The translations under genes were made by a program, and so were the position numbers. Positions 33,907 to 42,048 of a stretch of DNA of 51,414 bases are shown here, one piece after another. Every line of letters begins with the position of its first letter. The first letter of the stretch is position 1. The stretch lies in NCBI GenBank assembly GCA_012729675.1, contig JAAYCR010000039.1:1-51414 (forward strand), written 5' to 3'. This stretch comes from Phycisphaerae bacterium (GTDB taxonomy: Bacteria > Planctomycetota > Phycisphaerae > Sedimentisphaerales > Anaerohalosphaeraceae). The notes below the pieces were generated by a model. The model searched no databases, had not been told where the DNA came from, and saw nothing but the letters and a program-made list of their open reading frames with translations.

Positions 33907-35130
33907 ATGTACCGCAAGCGATCTTTAAAAGATGTTTGGCTGGATGCCTCCGGCCAATTTCCAGTGTTGTTGCTGACCGGCCCCCGGCAAGTCGGCAAGA
34001 CGACTTTCCTCCGGCACATTTGCGGTACGGATCGCACCTATGTCACGCTTGACGACCCTCCCACCCGTTCGTCGGCCAATGAAGATCCGGCCCTGTTTAT
34101 GAAGCGGTTCGAGCCGCCCCTGCTGATCGATGAAATCCAGTATGCCCCCGGATTGATGCCTTATATCAAAATGGCCGTGGATGCCGCCCGGAAGCCGGGG
34201 ATGTTCTGGCTGACCGGTTCACAGCAGTTTTTAATGATGAAAGACGTTTCGGAGACACTGGCCGGCAGAGTCGGCATCGTCAATCTTTTGGGCTTTTCGC
34301 AGCGGGAGCGAGCCGGGACACACCTGGAGATCGACCCGTTTTTGCCCGATCCTGACAAACTCGGAAAACGTCTAACGTTTGCCGCCGCGCCGGATCTGAA
34401 AGCGGTTTATGAACAGATATGGCAGGGCGGGTTTCCGGCACTGGTCTCCGGTGAAGTGACAAATCGCAATCTGTTTTACAGTTCCTATCTGCAAACCTAC
34501 TTGCAGCGCGATGTCCGCGACTTGACACAGGTCGGCGATGAAGCGGCGTTTCTGAAGTTCATCCGCGCCTGCGCGGCGCGAACCGCGCAACTGCTGAATC
34601 TGGCCGACATTGCGCGCGATACGGACGTCAGTATCCCGACGGTCAAAAAATGGCTGTCCATTCTTCAGGCAAGCTTTCAGATTCGCCTCTTGCAGCCCTA
34701 CTACACCAATCTGACCAAACGGGCGGTCAAAACGCCCAAGTTGTATTTTTTGGATACCGGTCTGTGCAGCTATCTGACCGAATGGGAAACACCCGAAACG
34801 CTTGAGGCCGGGGCGATGAGCGGGCCGATCTTTGAGACGTATGTGTTCTCCGAGATGCTGAAAAGCTATTGGCACCGCGGGCTTGAGCCGACAATATGGT
34901 ATTACCGGGACAAAGACCAAAAGGAGATCGATTTTTTGCTGGAACGAAATCAGATGCTGTATCCGGTCGAGGTGAAGAAGAACGCCACGCCGCGAAAGGA
35001 GTGGATCGGCTCGTTTTCCGTGCTGGAGCGGCTGAAGATGAAAATCGGCCATGGCGCAGTCGTCTGCATGATCGAAAAATCCTTGCCGATCGACAAAAAC
35101 AACGACGCCGTGCCGATCTCCGTGTTTTAG
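33907..35130 (+). CDS. AAA-type ATPase with DUF4143 domain (first copy)
   Basis: The protein has 407 residues from ATG at 33907; an in-frame ATG at 33853 lies upstream of the hairpin. Walker A is LLTGPRQVGKTTFLRH, Walker B is PLLIDEIQYAP, sensor 1 is WLTGSQQF. After these come YLQTYLQRDVRDLTQVG and an HTH-like ARDTDVSIPTVKKWLSIL. The C-terminal DUF4143 nuclease-like part has KSYWHRGLEPTIWYYRDKDQ, IDFLLERN and YPVEVKK, a PD-(D/E)XK-like core. Function is poorly known; such genes are scattered and mobile in prokaryotes. A related protein is encoded at 44.6-45.8 kb. Its relation to lptB is only proximity. Confidence 0.85.
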   Translation: MYRKRSLKDVWLDASGQFPVLLLTGPRQVGKTTFLRHICGTDRTYVTLDDPPTRSSANEDPALFMKRFEPPLLIDEIQYAPGLMPYIKMAVDAARKPGMFWLTGSQQFLMMKDVSETLAGRVGIVNLLGFSQRERAGTHLEIDPFLPDPDKLGKRLTFAAAPDLKAVYEQIWQGGFPALVSGEVTNRNLFYSSYLQTYLQRDVRDLTQVGDEAAFLKFIRACAARTAQLLNLADIARDTDVSIPTVKKWLSILQASFQIRLLQPYYTNLTKRAVKTPKLYFLDTGLCSYLTEWETPETLEAGAMSGPIFETYVFSEMLKSYWHRGLEPTIWYYRDKDQKEIDFLLERNQMLYPVEVKKNATPRKEWIGSFSVLERLKMKIGHGAVVCMIEKSLPIDKNNDAVPISVF

Positions 35131-35138
35131 AACGGCTC

Positions 35139-35166
35139 TTGTTATTGCTTGCCGGATGCGTATAAT
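35139..35166 (+). promoter_or_regulatory. Sigma-70 promoter for def-fmt-rsmB
   Basis: A perfect -10 TATAAT (35161-35166) with TTGTTA (35139-35144) as -35, spacer 16 bp. It lies 48 nt before the def start, directly after the DUF4143 gene. Confidence 0.6.
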
Positions 35167-35214
35167 GACCCAATAGAGTAACATTGTTTTGATATGTGAG
35201 AGCAGGGGTTTTCA

Positions 35215-35745
35215 ATGACGGATTACTCCAAGTGTAAATTGACGCGGTTTCCGACGCCGGTGCTGGAACAGCGGGCCGAGGCGATTGCGGAAATCAATGA
35301 CGACATTCGCCGACTGGCCGACCGGATGATTGACCTGATGGTCGAGACGCAAGGGGTGGGGTTTGCCGCGCCGCAGGCGGGAGTGAACCTGCGGATGTTT
35401 GTCGTCTCGCTGGACAGCAGCCGCGACAGCGCCAAAGTGTATATCAACCCGGACATCGAGGTCTCCGGGCCGATGGTCTCGCACGAAGAGGGGTGTCTGT
35501 CGCTGCCGGGCATCTACAGTCAGATTCAGCGGCATGCTAAATGCAAAGTGACGGCCACCGATCTGGACGGCAACCGCTTTACCGAAGATGCCGAGGGCCT
35601 GCTGGCCCGGGCGTTCCAGCACGAATACGATCATCTCGAAGGGACGATGATCAAAGACCGGATGAGCCGCCCGGCCAAGATCAAGGCACGCCGTCGGCTC
35701 AAACAACTGCTGGATGCGTACCACCAAACCGACGCCGCGTCGTGA
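35215..35745 (+). CDS. def: Peptide deformylase
   Basis: The enzyme removes the formyl group from nascent N-terminal Met. The protein has 176 residues. All three motifs are intact: GVGFAAPQ (motif I), EEGCLSLP (motif II, metal Cys) and QHEYDHLEG (motif III, His ligands and catalytic Glu). This is a type I PDF. It is followed by fmt with 10 nt between, and the fmt ribosome site GAGGATA overlaps the def stop. Confidence 0.97.
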   Translation: MTDYSKCKLTRFPTPVLEQRAEAIAEINDDIRRLADRMIDLMVETQGVGFAAPQAGVNLRMFVVSLDSSRDSAKVYINPDIEVSGPMVSHEEGCLSLPGIYSQIQRHAKCKVTATDLDGNRFTEDAEGLLARAFQHEYDHLEGTMIKDRMSRPAKIKARRRLKQLLDAYHQTDAAS

Positions 35746-35755
35746 GGATAGTCGA

Positions 35756-36730
35756 ATGAAAATCGTATTTTTGGGTTCCTCATCCTTCGGCCTGCCGTCG
35801 CTGGAGGCGATTGCCGACAGTCGGCACACGCTGGCGGGGGTCTTCACCCAGCCGGCGCGACCGGCCGGACGCCATCGCAAGCCCAAGCCGACCGACGTGG
35901 CCGACTGGTGCGCGGCAAAGAACATCCCTTGTACCGAAGCGGACAACATCAACACGCACCAGATGCGGGACAAAGTGGCCGCATGCGGCGGCGATTTGCT
36001 GGTGGTCATCGCGTTCGGCCAGAAGATCGCCCAGCCGGTGATCGATTTGTTTCGTTTCGGAGCAATCAACGTCCACGCCTCGCTCTTGCCCCGATATCGC
36101 GGGGCCGCCCCGATTCACTGGGCGATGATGCGCGGCGAATCGGAAACGGGCGTCAGCATCATCACCCTGGCCCAGCGGATGGACGCCGGGGCCGTGCTGG
36201 CTCATAAACGGCTGCCGATTGAGCTGGACGATACCTTTCAGACACTGCATCACAAGCTGGCCGCGTTGTCGGCCCCGGTGCTGCTGAAGACCATCGAGGC
36301 CATCGAAGCCGGGCAGGCTGAATACACGCAGCAGGATGAGACGCTGGTCACGCAGGCGCCGCGGCTGACCAAAGAACACGGCTACATCGACTGGAACCGC
36401 CCCGCCGAGGAGATCGCCAATCAGGTTCGCGCCCTGTGCCCCTGGCCTGGCGCGCAAAGCGTATATGTCTCGGCCCAGACCGGCCGTTCCTGGCGTGTCA
36501 CGATTTGCAGGGCACAAGTCATTGATCAACAAAACGATATTGCCGATATTCCCGGTGTGCTGGACGACCACTTCAACGTCATCTGCGGGTGGAATCGGCT
36601 CAAGATTCTCGAAGTCAAGCCCGCCGGCTCGGACACAATGAGCTTTGAGGCCTTCGCCCGCGGGCGAAACACGCGAAAAGGCGACCTGTTTTTGCCGATT
36701 GATCGCGTGCTTCAGGGTATCGGCCTATGA
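35756..36730 (+). CDS. fmt: Methionyl-tRNA formyltransferase
   Basis: The protein has 324 residues from ATG at 35756. The N-terminal formyltransferase domain contains the signature NVHASLLPRYRGAAPIHWAMM with the catalytic Asn-His region, preceded by VVIAFGQKI and followed by GVSIITLAQRMDAGAVL. The C-terminal OB-like domain (about 205 on) begins IDWNRPAEEIANQVRALCPWPGA. It formylates Met-tRNAfMet, matched by def upstream. The stop codon overlaps the rsmB start (ATGA). Confidence 0.97.
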   Translation: MKIVFLGSSSFGLPSLEAIADSRHTLAGVFTQPARPAGRHRKPKPTDVADWCAAKNIPCTEADNINTHQMRDKVAACGGDLLVVIAFGQKIAQPVIDLFRFGAINVHASLLPRYRGAAPIHWAMMRGESETGVSIITLAQRMDAGAVLAHKRLPIELDDTFQTLHHKLAALSAPVLLKTIEAIEAGQAEYTQQDETLVTQAPRLTKEHGYIDWNRPAEEIANQVRALCPWPGAQSVYVSAQTGRSWRVTICRAQVIDQQNDIADIPGVLDDHFNVICGWNRLKILEVKPAGSDTMSFEAFARGRNTRKGDLFLPIDRVLQGIGL

Positions 36731-38118
36731 ACCGTTCCCCGCAGCGGTCCGCCCGTGCGACCGCACTCACGGTGCTGCGGCAGTACACCGCCCATCGCGG
36801 CGATGCGGCCGAGTTGCTGGGACCGTTGCTGGGGACGACCGACCGCAGCGGCCAGGCCACCGATTTGGTCTATGGCGTGATTCGCAACGCGGTCCTGCTG
36901 GACCGGCTGTTGACCGGCTGTGCCGATGTCCGCAAGAATAATGTCAAGCCCGCCGTCTGGACAATTCTGCGGCTTGGCGTCTTTGAACTGGTCTTTGCGC
37001 CAAAAACCGCCGCGTATGCAATCGTAAACGAGGCCGTCAATCTGGCCTCCGCCGTCAGCTCACACAAAAGCGGCGGCTTTGTCAATGCCGTCCTGCGGAA
37101 TGTTCAGCGGAAGATTGCCGACCGCGACGGCGATGCAAACACCGCCTCCCCGACGCATACCGTGCCCCGCCCCGACGGCCGTGCCTGTGTGTTTGTCGAA
37201 GAAGTGCTGCCTGATCCTGCTAATTTCCCGGAAGAATACCTGCATTATGCCTGGTCGCTGCCGCAATGGCTGGTGCATCGGTGGAGTGCCGAATACGGCC
37301 AAGAGACGGCCGCCGAGATTTGCCGCGCATCAAATCGCCATCCGTCGGTGTATGCCTGGCCGAATACGCAGCATATCAGCGCCGAGGCGCTTGCCGAAAC
37401 GCTCACCGCCGAAGGGGTCAACTGTCGGCTCTGGGCCGAACGCGGCGCGGTTCAATTATGCAAACCCGGGGCAGTGAACAGCCTTGACGCATTCAAGAAC
37501 GGACTTTTCTACATTCAGGACCCAACCGCCGAGGCACTGGCGTCTTTTTTGGACCTCCAACCCGGCCAGACGCTGGTAGATGTTTGCGCTGCACCCGGCG
37601 GCAAAACAATTGCCCTGGCACTGCGCCTAAAGGATACCGGGTGCATTCTGGCCTCGGACAGCAGCGCCGAACGGCTTGCCCGCGTGGATGAAAACACCCA
37701 TCGGCTGAATCTGTCCTGTGTGCGCAGCGTATCTGCCGACAAACTGGCCGCTTATGTCCAAACGCTCGACCGCGTGGACGCGGTGATTCTGGATGTCCCC
37801 TGTTCCAACACCGGCGTGCTGGCACGGCGGGTCGAGGCTCGTCGAAGGCTTGAGCGAGGGCTTGAAAAGGCGGTTTTACAGCTTCAGCAGAGCCTGTTGG
37901 AAACGGCGTTTACCCTGTTAAAACCCGGTGCAAAACTGGTGTATTCCACATGCAGCATTTTACCCGAAGAAAACGAGCAGCAGATTCAGTGTTATTTGGA
38001 AAAGCATCCGGAGTTTACCCTAATAAACCAGAAAAAAACGCTTCCCAGTATTGAAAAAACGGGTTTCTTCGACCATGACGGCGGATTTCTGGCGTTGCTG
38101 GCCGGGCCGTCATCGTAA
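36727..38118 (+). CDS. rsmB: 16S rRNA m5C967 methyltransferase RsmB
   Basis: The protein has 463 residues. The N-terminal NusB-like RNA-binding domain (about 1-150) contains DLVYGVIRNAVLLDRLL and GGFVNAVLRNVQRK. The SAM-dependent domain has VDVCAAPGGKT (motif I), VILDVPCSNTGVLARRVEARRR (motif IV with the release Cys) and LVYSTCSILPEENEQQ (motif VI with the nucleophilic Cys). The ATGA overlap with fmt implies translational coupling. The order def-fmt-rsmB is the widespread bacterial arrangement. Confidence 0.95.
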   Translation: MNRSPQRSARATALTVLRQYTAHRGDAAELLGPLLGTTDRSGQATDLVYGVIRNAVLLDRLLTGCADVRKNNVKPAVWTILRLGVFELVFAPKTAAYAIVNEAVNLASAVSSHKSGGFVNAVLRNVQRKIADRDGDANTASPTHTVPRPDGRACVFVEEVLPDPANFPEEYLHYAWSLPQWLVHRWSAEYGQETAAEICRASNRHPSVYAWPNTQHISAEALAETLTAEGVNCRLWAERGAVQLCKPGAVNSLDAFKNGLFYIQDPTAEALASFLDLQPGQTLVDVCAAPGGKTIALALRLKDTGCILASDSSAERLARVDENTHRLNLSCVRSVSADKLAAYVQTLDRVDAVILDVPCSNTGVLARRVEARRRLERGLEKAVLQLQQSLLETAFTLLKPGAKLVYSTCSILPEENEQQIQCYLEKHPEFTLINQKKTLPSIEKTGFFDHDGGFLALLAGPSS

Positions 38119-38370
38119 GTTGCCCCTTATTTATGGAACAGCCTTCAACAGGTTATCCACAATTGCCGCTTAGCGTGTTAGTAGAATGTTAACAACAAAT
38201 TTTTTTCGCGCGTAAGTCTTCACCCCGCTTGCACCTTGGTCATGTGGAAAAGAATTTTCAAAAATGGGGGTTGAATCCACATACCGGTTGCCACTATCAT
38301 CGTCACATCGAGACGGACAACAAATGATAAGGAAAAGCGATTTTATAATACCCGGAAGGCAGGAAAACAA
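38119..38370. other. oriC: Candidate replication origin / DnaA-box region
   Basis: A perfect DnaA box TTATCCACA lies at 38153-38161. A reversed TTTTCCACA is at 38243-38251, and a weaker GAATCCACA is at 38273-38281. A short AT-rich stretch (TGTTAACAACAAATTTTTTT, 38187-38206) lies between the first two and could unwind. The region is directly upstream of dnaA, the commonest oriC site in bacteria. It could alternatively be only the autoregulatory dnaA promoter; the -10 TATAAT of that promoter is at 38344-38349. Confidence 0.55.
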
Positions 38371-39780
38371 ATGCAGACGGTATTCACGGATGAAGTGAAA
38401 GAAATACATAAACGGATTGCCGAAAAGATAGGAAGCAGTCAATATCAGATGTGGTTTGAAGGGGCAACGCAGATCGCGCTGCACGAAGAAGGGTTGCACG
38501 TGACTGCAGCCAATCCGTTTATGTCAAATTGGATCGAAGGTCATTTTCATCAGGCGCTCAGCGAATCGACGCTGGAGGTGTGCGGGCGAAAGCTGCCGCT
38601 GCGGTTTCAGATCGACGCCGAATGCGTCAAGCCGCAGCCCAAACAGGTGACCGCACCGTCGGTTTCCCGCGTCGAACGCATCAAAACCAGCCAGCGCCGG
38701 ATGCCCGTCGTCAAGGGCCGCAACGGCCATGCCCTGCCGCTGAAGCTGACGTTTGACACGTTCGTGGTCGGCAGCAAGAACCAATTGGCCTATAACGCCG
38801 CACAGGCGGTCGTGTCGCAGGAGCAAAGCCCGTTCAATCCGCTGTTTGTGCACGGCGGCTACGGCGTCGGCAAAACGCATCTGCTTCAGGGCATCTGCAA
38901 CGAGATTTTTCAGCAGACGCCGGGCTGTCGGTGGATGTACCTGTCGGCTGAAGATTTTGCCAATCAATATGTGATGGCGCTCAAGACCCACAAGCTGGAC
39001 GCATTTCGCAATCGCCTTCGCAATCTGGACATTCTGGCCATTGACGACATTCATTTTCTGGCCAACAAGAACGCGATGCAGGAGGAATTTCTGCATACGT
39101 TCAACAGCATCGACCTGGCGGGCAAGCAGGTGGTGCTGGCCTCCGACGCGCACCCCAAAGAGATCGGACAACTGTGCGACAAGCTCGTCAACCGGTTCGT
39201 ATCGGGAATGGTCGTGCGGATCGACCCGCCGGATTTGGAGATGCGCATCGCGATTTGCCGCCGCCGCGCCGAACAACTCCGATTGGCGATTCCAAAAGAG
39301 GTTCTCGACTACGTCGCTGAGAGCATCACATCGGGCATTCGCGAATTGGAAGGGGCGCTGGTCAAGCTCAGCGCCTACGCCGCTTTGAGCAAAACGCCGT
39401 TGACGCTGGCGCTGACGCAGCAGGTGCTGACCGAGCATATCTCCCGCTCCGACCCCGTAGTGCATACGTCCGACATCGCCGGCATTGCAGCCGAGTATTT
39501 CGGCCTGTCCGTTTCGGAACTGCACTCGGATAAAAAAGACCGCACGGTCAGCCTGTCGCGGGCGTTTGCGATGTACCTGACGCGGCGTTATACGCGGCTT
39601 AGCTACCCCGAGATCGGCCGCGCCTTTGGCGGCAAACATCACGCCACGGTGATTCTGGCCTGCCGTAAAGTCGAGGAACACCTGAAAGTCAATCGCGAAC
39701 TCAAATGGCACGGCCGCACCGGTTGCCGACTCGTTCGCGCCAAAAACGTACTTGATGCGTTGACGCAGAAACTGTCATAG
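38371..39780 (+). CDS. dnaA: Chromosomal replication initiator DnaA
   Basis: The protein has 469 residues. Domain I (about 1-80) starts IHKRIAEKIGSSQYQMWFEG. A basic linker is followed by the AAA+ domain, which opens LTFDTFVVGSKNQLAYNAAQAV. Walker A is HGGYGVGKTHLLQ, Walker B is ILAIDDIHFLANK, and sensor 2 is within GIRELEGALVKLSAYA. Domain IV holds the DnaA signature GGKHHATVILACRKVE for DnaA-box binding. The linker and domain I are diverged, as usual in planctomycetes. An AGGAAAACAA sequence precedes the ATG. Confidence 0.96.
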   Translation: MQTVFTDEVKEIHKRIAEKIGSSQYQMWFEGATQIALHEEGLHVTAANPFMSNWIEGHFHQALSESTLEVCGRKLPLRFQIDAECVKPQPKQVTAPSVSRVERIKTSQRRMPVVKGRNGHALPLKLTFDTFVVGSKNQLAYNAAQAVVSQEQSPFNPLFVHGGYGVGKTHLLQGICNEIFQQTPGCRWMYLSAEDFANQYVMALKTHKLDAFRNRLRNLDILAIDDIHFLANKNAMQEEFLHTFNSIDLAGKQVVLASDAHPKEIGQLCDKLVNRFVSGMVVRIDPPDLEMRIAICRRRAEQLRLAIPKEVLDYVAESITSGIRELEGALVKLSAYAALSKTPLTLALTQQVLTEHISRSDPVVHTSDIAGIAAEYFGLSVSELHSDKKDRTVSLSRAFAMYLTRRYTRLSYPEIGRAFGGKHHATVILACRKVEEHLKVNRELKWHGRTGCRLVRAKNVLDALTQKLS

Positions 39781-39797
39781 CACGCCGTTTGTAGTTC

Positions 39798-39855
39798 CGT
39801 TTGTAGTTCAAGCTTTAGCTTGTTTTTAAACACACTAAAGTGTGGACTACAAACG
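39798..39855. repeat. Cruciform-like repeat GTTTGTAGTTC...ACTACAAAC
   Basis: The outer stem is CGTTTGTAGT (39798-39807)/ACTACAAACG (39846-39855), perfect over 10 bp. It encloses two small hairpins: CAAGC-TTTA-GCTTG (39809-39822) and CACAC-TAAA-GTGTG (39831-39844). Part of the sequence (GTAGTTCAAGCTTTAGCTTG) matches the repeat in dnaX. It lies between the convergent dnaA and metallophosphoesterase genes. Confidence 0.75.
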
Positions 39856-39861
39856 CGGCTT

Positions 39862-40899
39862 TTATTGCAGCTCAACCACCACGATTTCGTTGTTCGTCCC
39901 CAGCCGCATGCGCGGGCCCCACAGACCTGTGCCGGAGGTGACATACAGGAAACTGTCGCCGCGGCGGTGCAGACCATAGACCGGATATTCAAAAAAACGC
40001 ACGATGAAATTAAACGGAAAGATCTGCCCGGCGTGCGCATGGCCGACGAGGGTCAGGTCAATGCCCGCCTTTTCGAGAAAGGCGATATCCATCGGGCGGT
40101 GAAACATCAAAATCGTATAGGCATCCCGGTCGTAAGGCATTCCCGTCAAAACCCCTTGCGCTTGTTGCCTGTCCGTCATGTCCGGAATGCCGATCAACTG
40201 GATGGGGCCGAGTTGTTCGATGCGGTCGTCCATAATCGTTACATTGAGCCGCCGCAGCGCGTCCAGAACGTCTTGCCGTCCGACGTAGTGTTCGTGATTG
40301 CCGGAGACAAAATAGATCGGGGCTTCAAAATCCGCCAATAGCTTCAATGTGTTTTGTGTGCTGCGGCCGAAGGTATCGACCAGATCGCCGGTGATAAGAA
40401 TCTTGTCCGGGTTGAGGCGGTTGGTCTTTTCAACCATTTTACGAATGAACGCCGCGTTCATCGAGCCGATGTGGACATCCGAAAGCTGCACCAGCCGCAT
40501 CGGTTCGGGGCCGGGCACCTGGATCGTGGCGACGGTGATGCGCCGGGCGTTGACCGTCGCATACGCGGACAACACACATATAACGGCGAGGATGGCAATG
40601 CCGCCGGTTCGCTTGGCGTGCGACACGACCCAGCGAGCGATTTCATACAACAGCAGCGTACAAAACAACAGCCACAGCACCCCCAGCCAGTAGCCGGCGG
40701 CGACGAAGATGACCTCGATAACGTAAGAATCATAATACGATTCGAGGATGCGCGAGCCGATCAGCGAGACCGTGCCGACCAGCGTCAGCAGCCAAAAACC
40801 CCAGCGCCGCTTGCACCCGAACAGCCCGAACAGCCGCCAATACACATAAAAGTGCATCAGGAACGAAATCGCCAGCACTGTGCCAATGAAGAATGCCAT
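39862..40899 (-). CDS. Membrane-anchored metallophosphoesterase
   Basis: The protein has 345 residues from ATG at 40899. The N-terminal third has three to four membrane segments (FIGTVLAISFLMHFYVYW; FWLLTLVGTVSLIGS; LGVLWLLFCTLLLYEIA; GGIAILAVICVLSAYA). The calcineurin-like domain then has LSDVHIG, ITGDLVD, SGNHEHY and GHAHAGQ, the full set of dinuclear metal motifs. It resembles the YkuE/YaeI branch that acts on lipids such as UDP-diacylglucosamine or phosphatidyl substrates; the substrate is not shown. It starts 18 nt after the SOD stop and is probably cotranscribed. Confidence 0.9.
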   Translation of the reverse strand: MAFFIGTVLAISFLMHFYVYWRLFGLFGCKRRWGFWLLTLVGTVSLIGSRILESYYDSYVIEVIFVAAGYWLGVLWLLFCTLLLYEIARWVVSHAKRTGGIAILAVICVLSAYATVNARRITVATIQVPGPEPMRLVQLSDVHIGSMNAAFIRKMVEKTNRLNPDKILITGDLVDTFGRSTQNTLKLLADFEAPIYFVSGNHEHYVGRQDVLDALRRLNVTIMDDRIEQLGPIQLIGIPDMTDRQQAQGVLTGMPYDRDAYTILMFHRPMDIAFLEKAGIDLTLVGHAHAGQIFPFNFIVRFFEYPVYGLHRRGDSFLYVTSGTGLWGPRMRLGTNNEIVVVELQ

Positions 40900-40917
40900 C
40901 GTCAAGCCTGTAAGGGT

Positions 40918-41640
40918 TTACGCGGGCAGATTCTCCGCGGCAAATTCCCAGTTCAGCAGCTTGTCAATCACGTCGGCGACATGATCGGCGCGGCGATTTT
41001 GATAGTCCAGATAGTAGGCGTGTTCCCACACGTCAATCGTCAGCAGCGGCACCGCGTCGGTGCTCAGCGGCGTTTCGGCGTTGGAGGTCTTGACGACCTT
41101 GAGCCGCCCGTTTTCGGCGACCAGCCACGCCCAGCCGCTGGCAAACTGCGTCACCGCGGCCTGTGCCAGCTCTTTCTTGCACGCTTCGACGCCGCCGAAG
41201 TCGGCTTCCATCTTGGCCCGCAGCGTGAGCGGAATCTCGCCGCCGCCAGGCTTGAGACAGTTCCAATAAAACGAATGGTTCCACGTCTGAGCGGCATTAT
41301 TGAACAGGCCGATCTTGTCTTGCTGGCCCGCGGTCTGGCGGACGATCTCGTCCAGCGGCATCTTGGCATACGGCGTGTTCTCGACCAGACGATTGAGATT
41401 GTTCAGATACCCGCGATGGTGCTTGTCGTAGTGAAAACTCAGTGTCCGAGCCGAGATGACCGGTTCCAGCGCATCATCGGCAAACGGCAGCGGCGCCAGC
41501 ACAAACGGCGCGACAACGCCTTCGGCCTTGGCCGTTGCCGTAAAACTCCCCATCGCCGCAGCGGCCCCCACCGTTGCCGATGCGGCCAGAAATTCGCGGC
41601 GATCCATTCTCGATGTGTCGTTTGGGTTTGTCGTGCTCAT
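40918..41640 (-). CDS. sodB: Exported iron-type superoxide dismutase
   Basis: The protein has 240 residues from ATG at 41640 (AGGAG 6 nt upstream). The N-terminal DRREFLAASATVGAAAAMGSF is a twin-arginine (Tat) signal with Arg-Arg at 14-15; the folded, metal-loaded enzyme would be exported. The catalytic domain has SFHYDKHHRGYLNNLN, NNAAQTWNHSFYWNCL (Gln as in Fe-SOD) and DVWEHAYYLDYQNRRADH. The Fe type is favoured; cambialistic use of Mn is possible. It disposes of superoxide in the periplasm. Most bacterial Fe-SODs lack any signal, so this is notable. Confidence 0.9.
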   Translation of the reverse strand: MSTTNPNDTSRMDRREFLAASATVGAAAAMGSFTATAKAEGVVAPFVLAPLPFADDALEPVISARTLSFHYDKHHRGYLNNLNRLVENTPYAKMPLDEIVRQTAGQQDKIGLFNNAAQTWNHSFYWNCLKPGGGEIPLTLRAKMEADFGGVEACKKELAQAAVTQFASGWAWLVAENGRLKVVKTSNAETPLSTDAVPLLTIDVWEHAYYLDYQNRRADHVADVIDKLLNWEFAAENLPA

Positions 41641-42048
41641 CATTTTCTCCTGATCGAAAATAAGGTTGACTGTTGGATAAATTCTACCGCAAGCCCCCAT
41701 CCGTGGCAAGGACAACCCAGAAAAACGCCACCGAAATCAAAAATCAACCGAGACCAAGGATACGAAAGGAAGAAATAATTGTGGTGCTAAACGGGCAGTG
41801 GACACGGGTATCCTGCTAAATCAAAAATGTAAACTCAAACCTAAGAACAAAGAATTCAGAACTATCTCTCTCCTCAGTGTCTTCTGTGTCCTCGATGGAA
41901 TAATATGAATTTGAACAAAGCCAAAATGTTCCGCCGGAACCGATTTTCACACATGGGACTGCTGAAGCAGCCATTATTTCTTGATTTTTTTTGTACAAAT
42001 TGGTAAAATAACATCACTGATGATCATTTTGCGGTCGATAGAAACATA
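41641..42048. other. Intergenic region between SOD and S8 protease
   Basis: No gene is supported in about 400 bp. A CTCTCCTCAGTGTCTTCTGT stretch (41869-41888) resembles one arm of the short-unit inverted repeats. The protease promoter lies near the right end. Confidence 0.55.
41981..42009 (+). promoter_or_regulatory. Sigma-70 promoter for the S8 protease
   Basis: A -35 TTGATT (41981-41986), a 17-bp spacer and a -10 TAAAAT (42004-42009), 39 nt before the start codon. Confidence 0.6.

Noticed and set aside
33907-35130. Toxin-antitoxin or defence island built from the two DUF4143 ATPases
   Set aside because: They are 10 kb apart, have different neighbours and no partner gene; there is no evidence of a joint system.
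40354-41778. 474-codon plus-strand frame over the SOD and metallophosphoesterase genes
   Set aside because: Spans two well-identified opposite genes and shows no motif.
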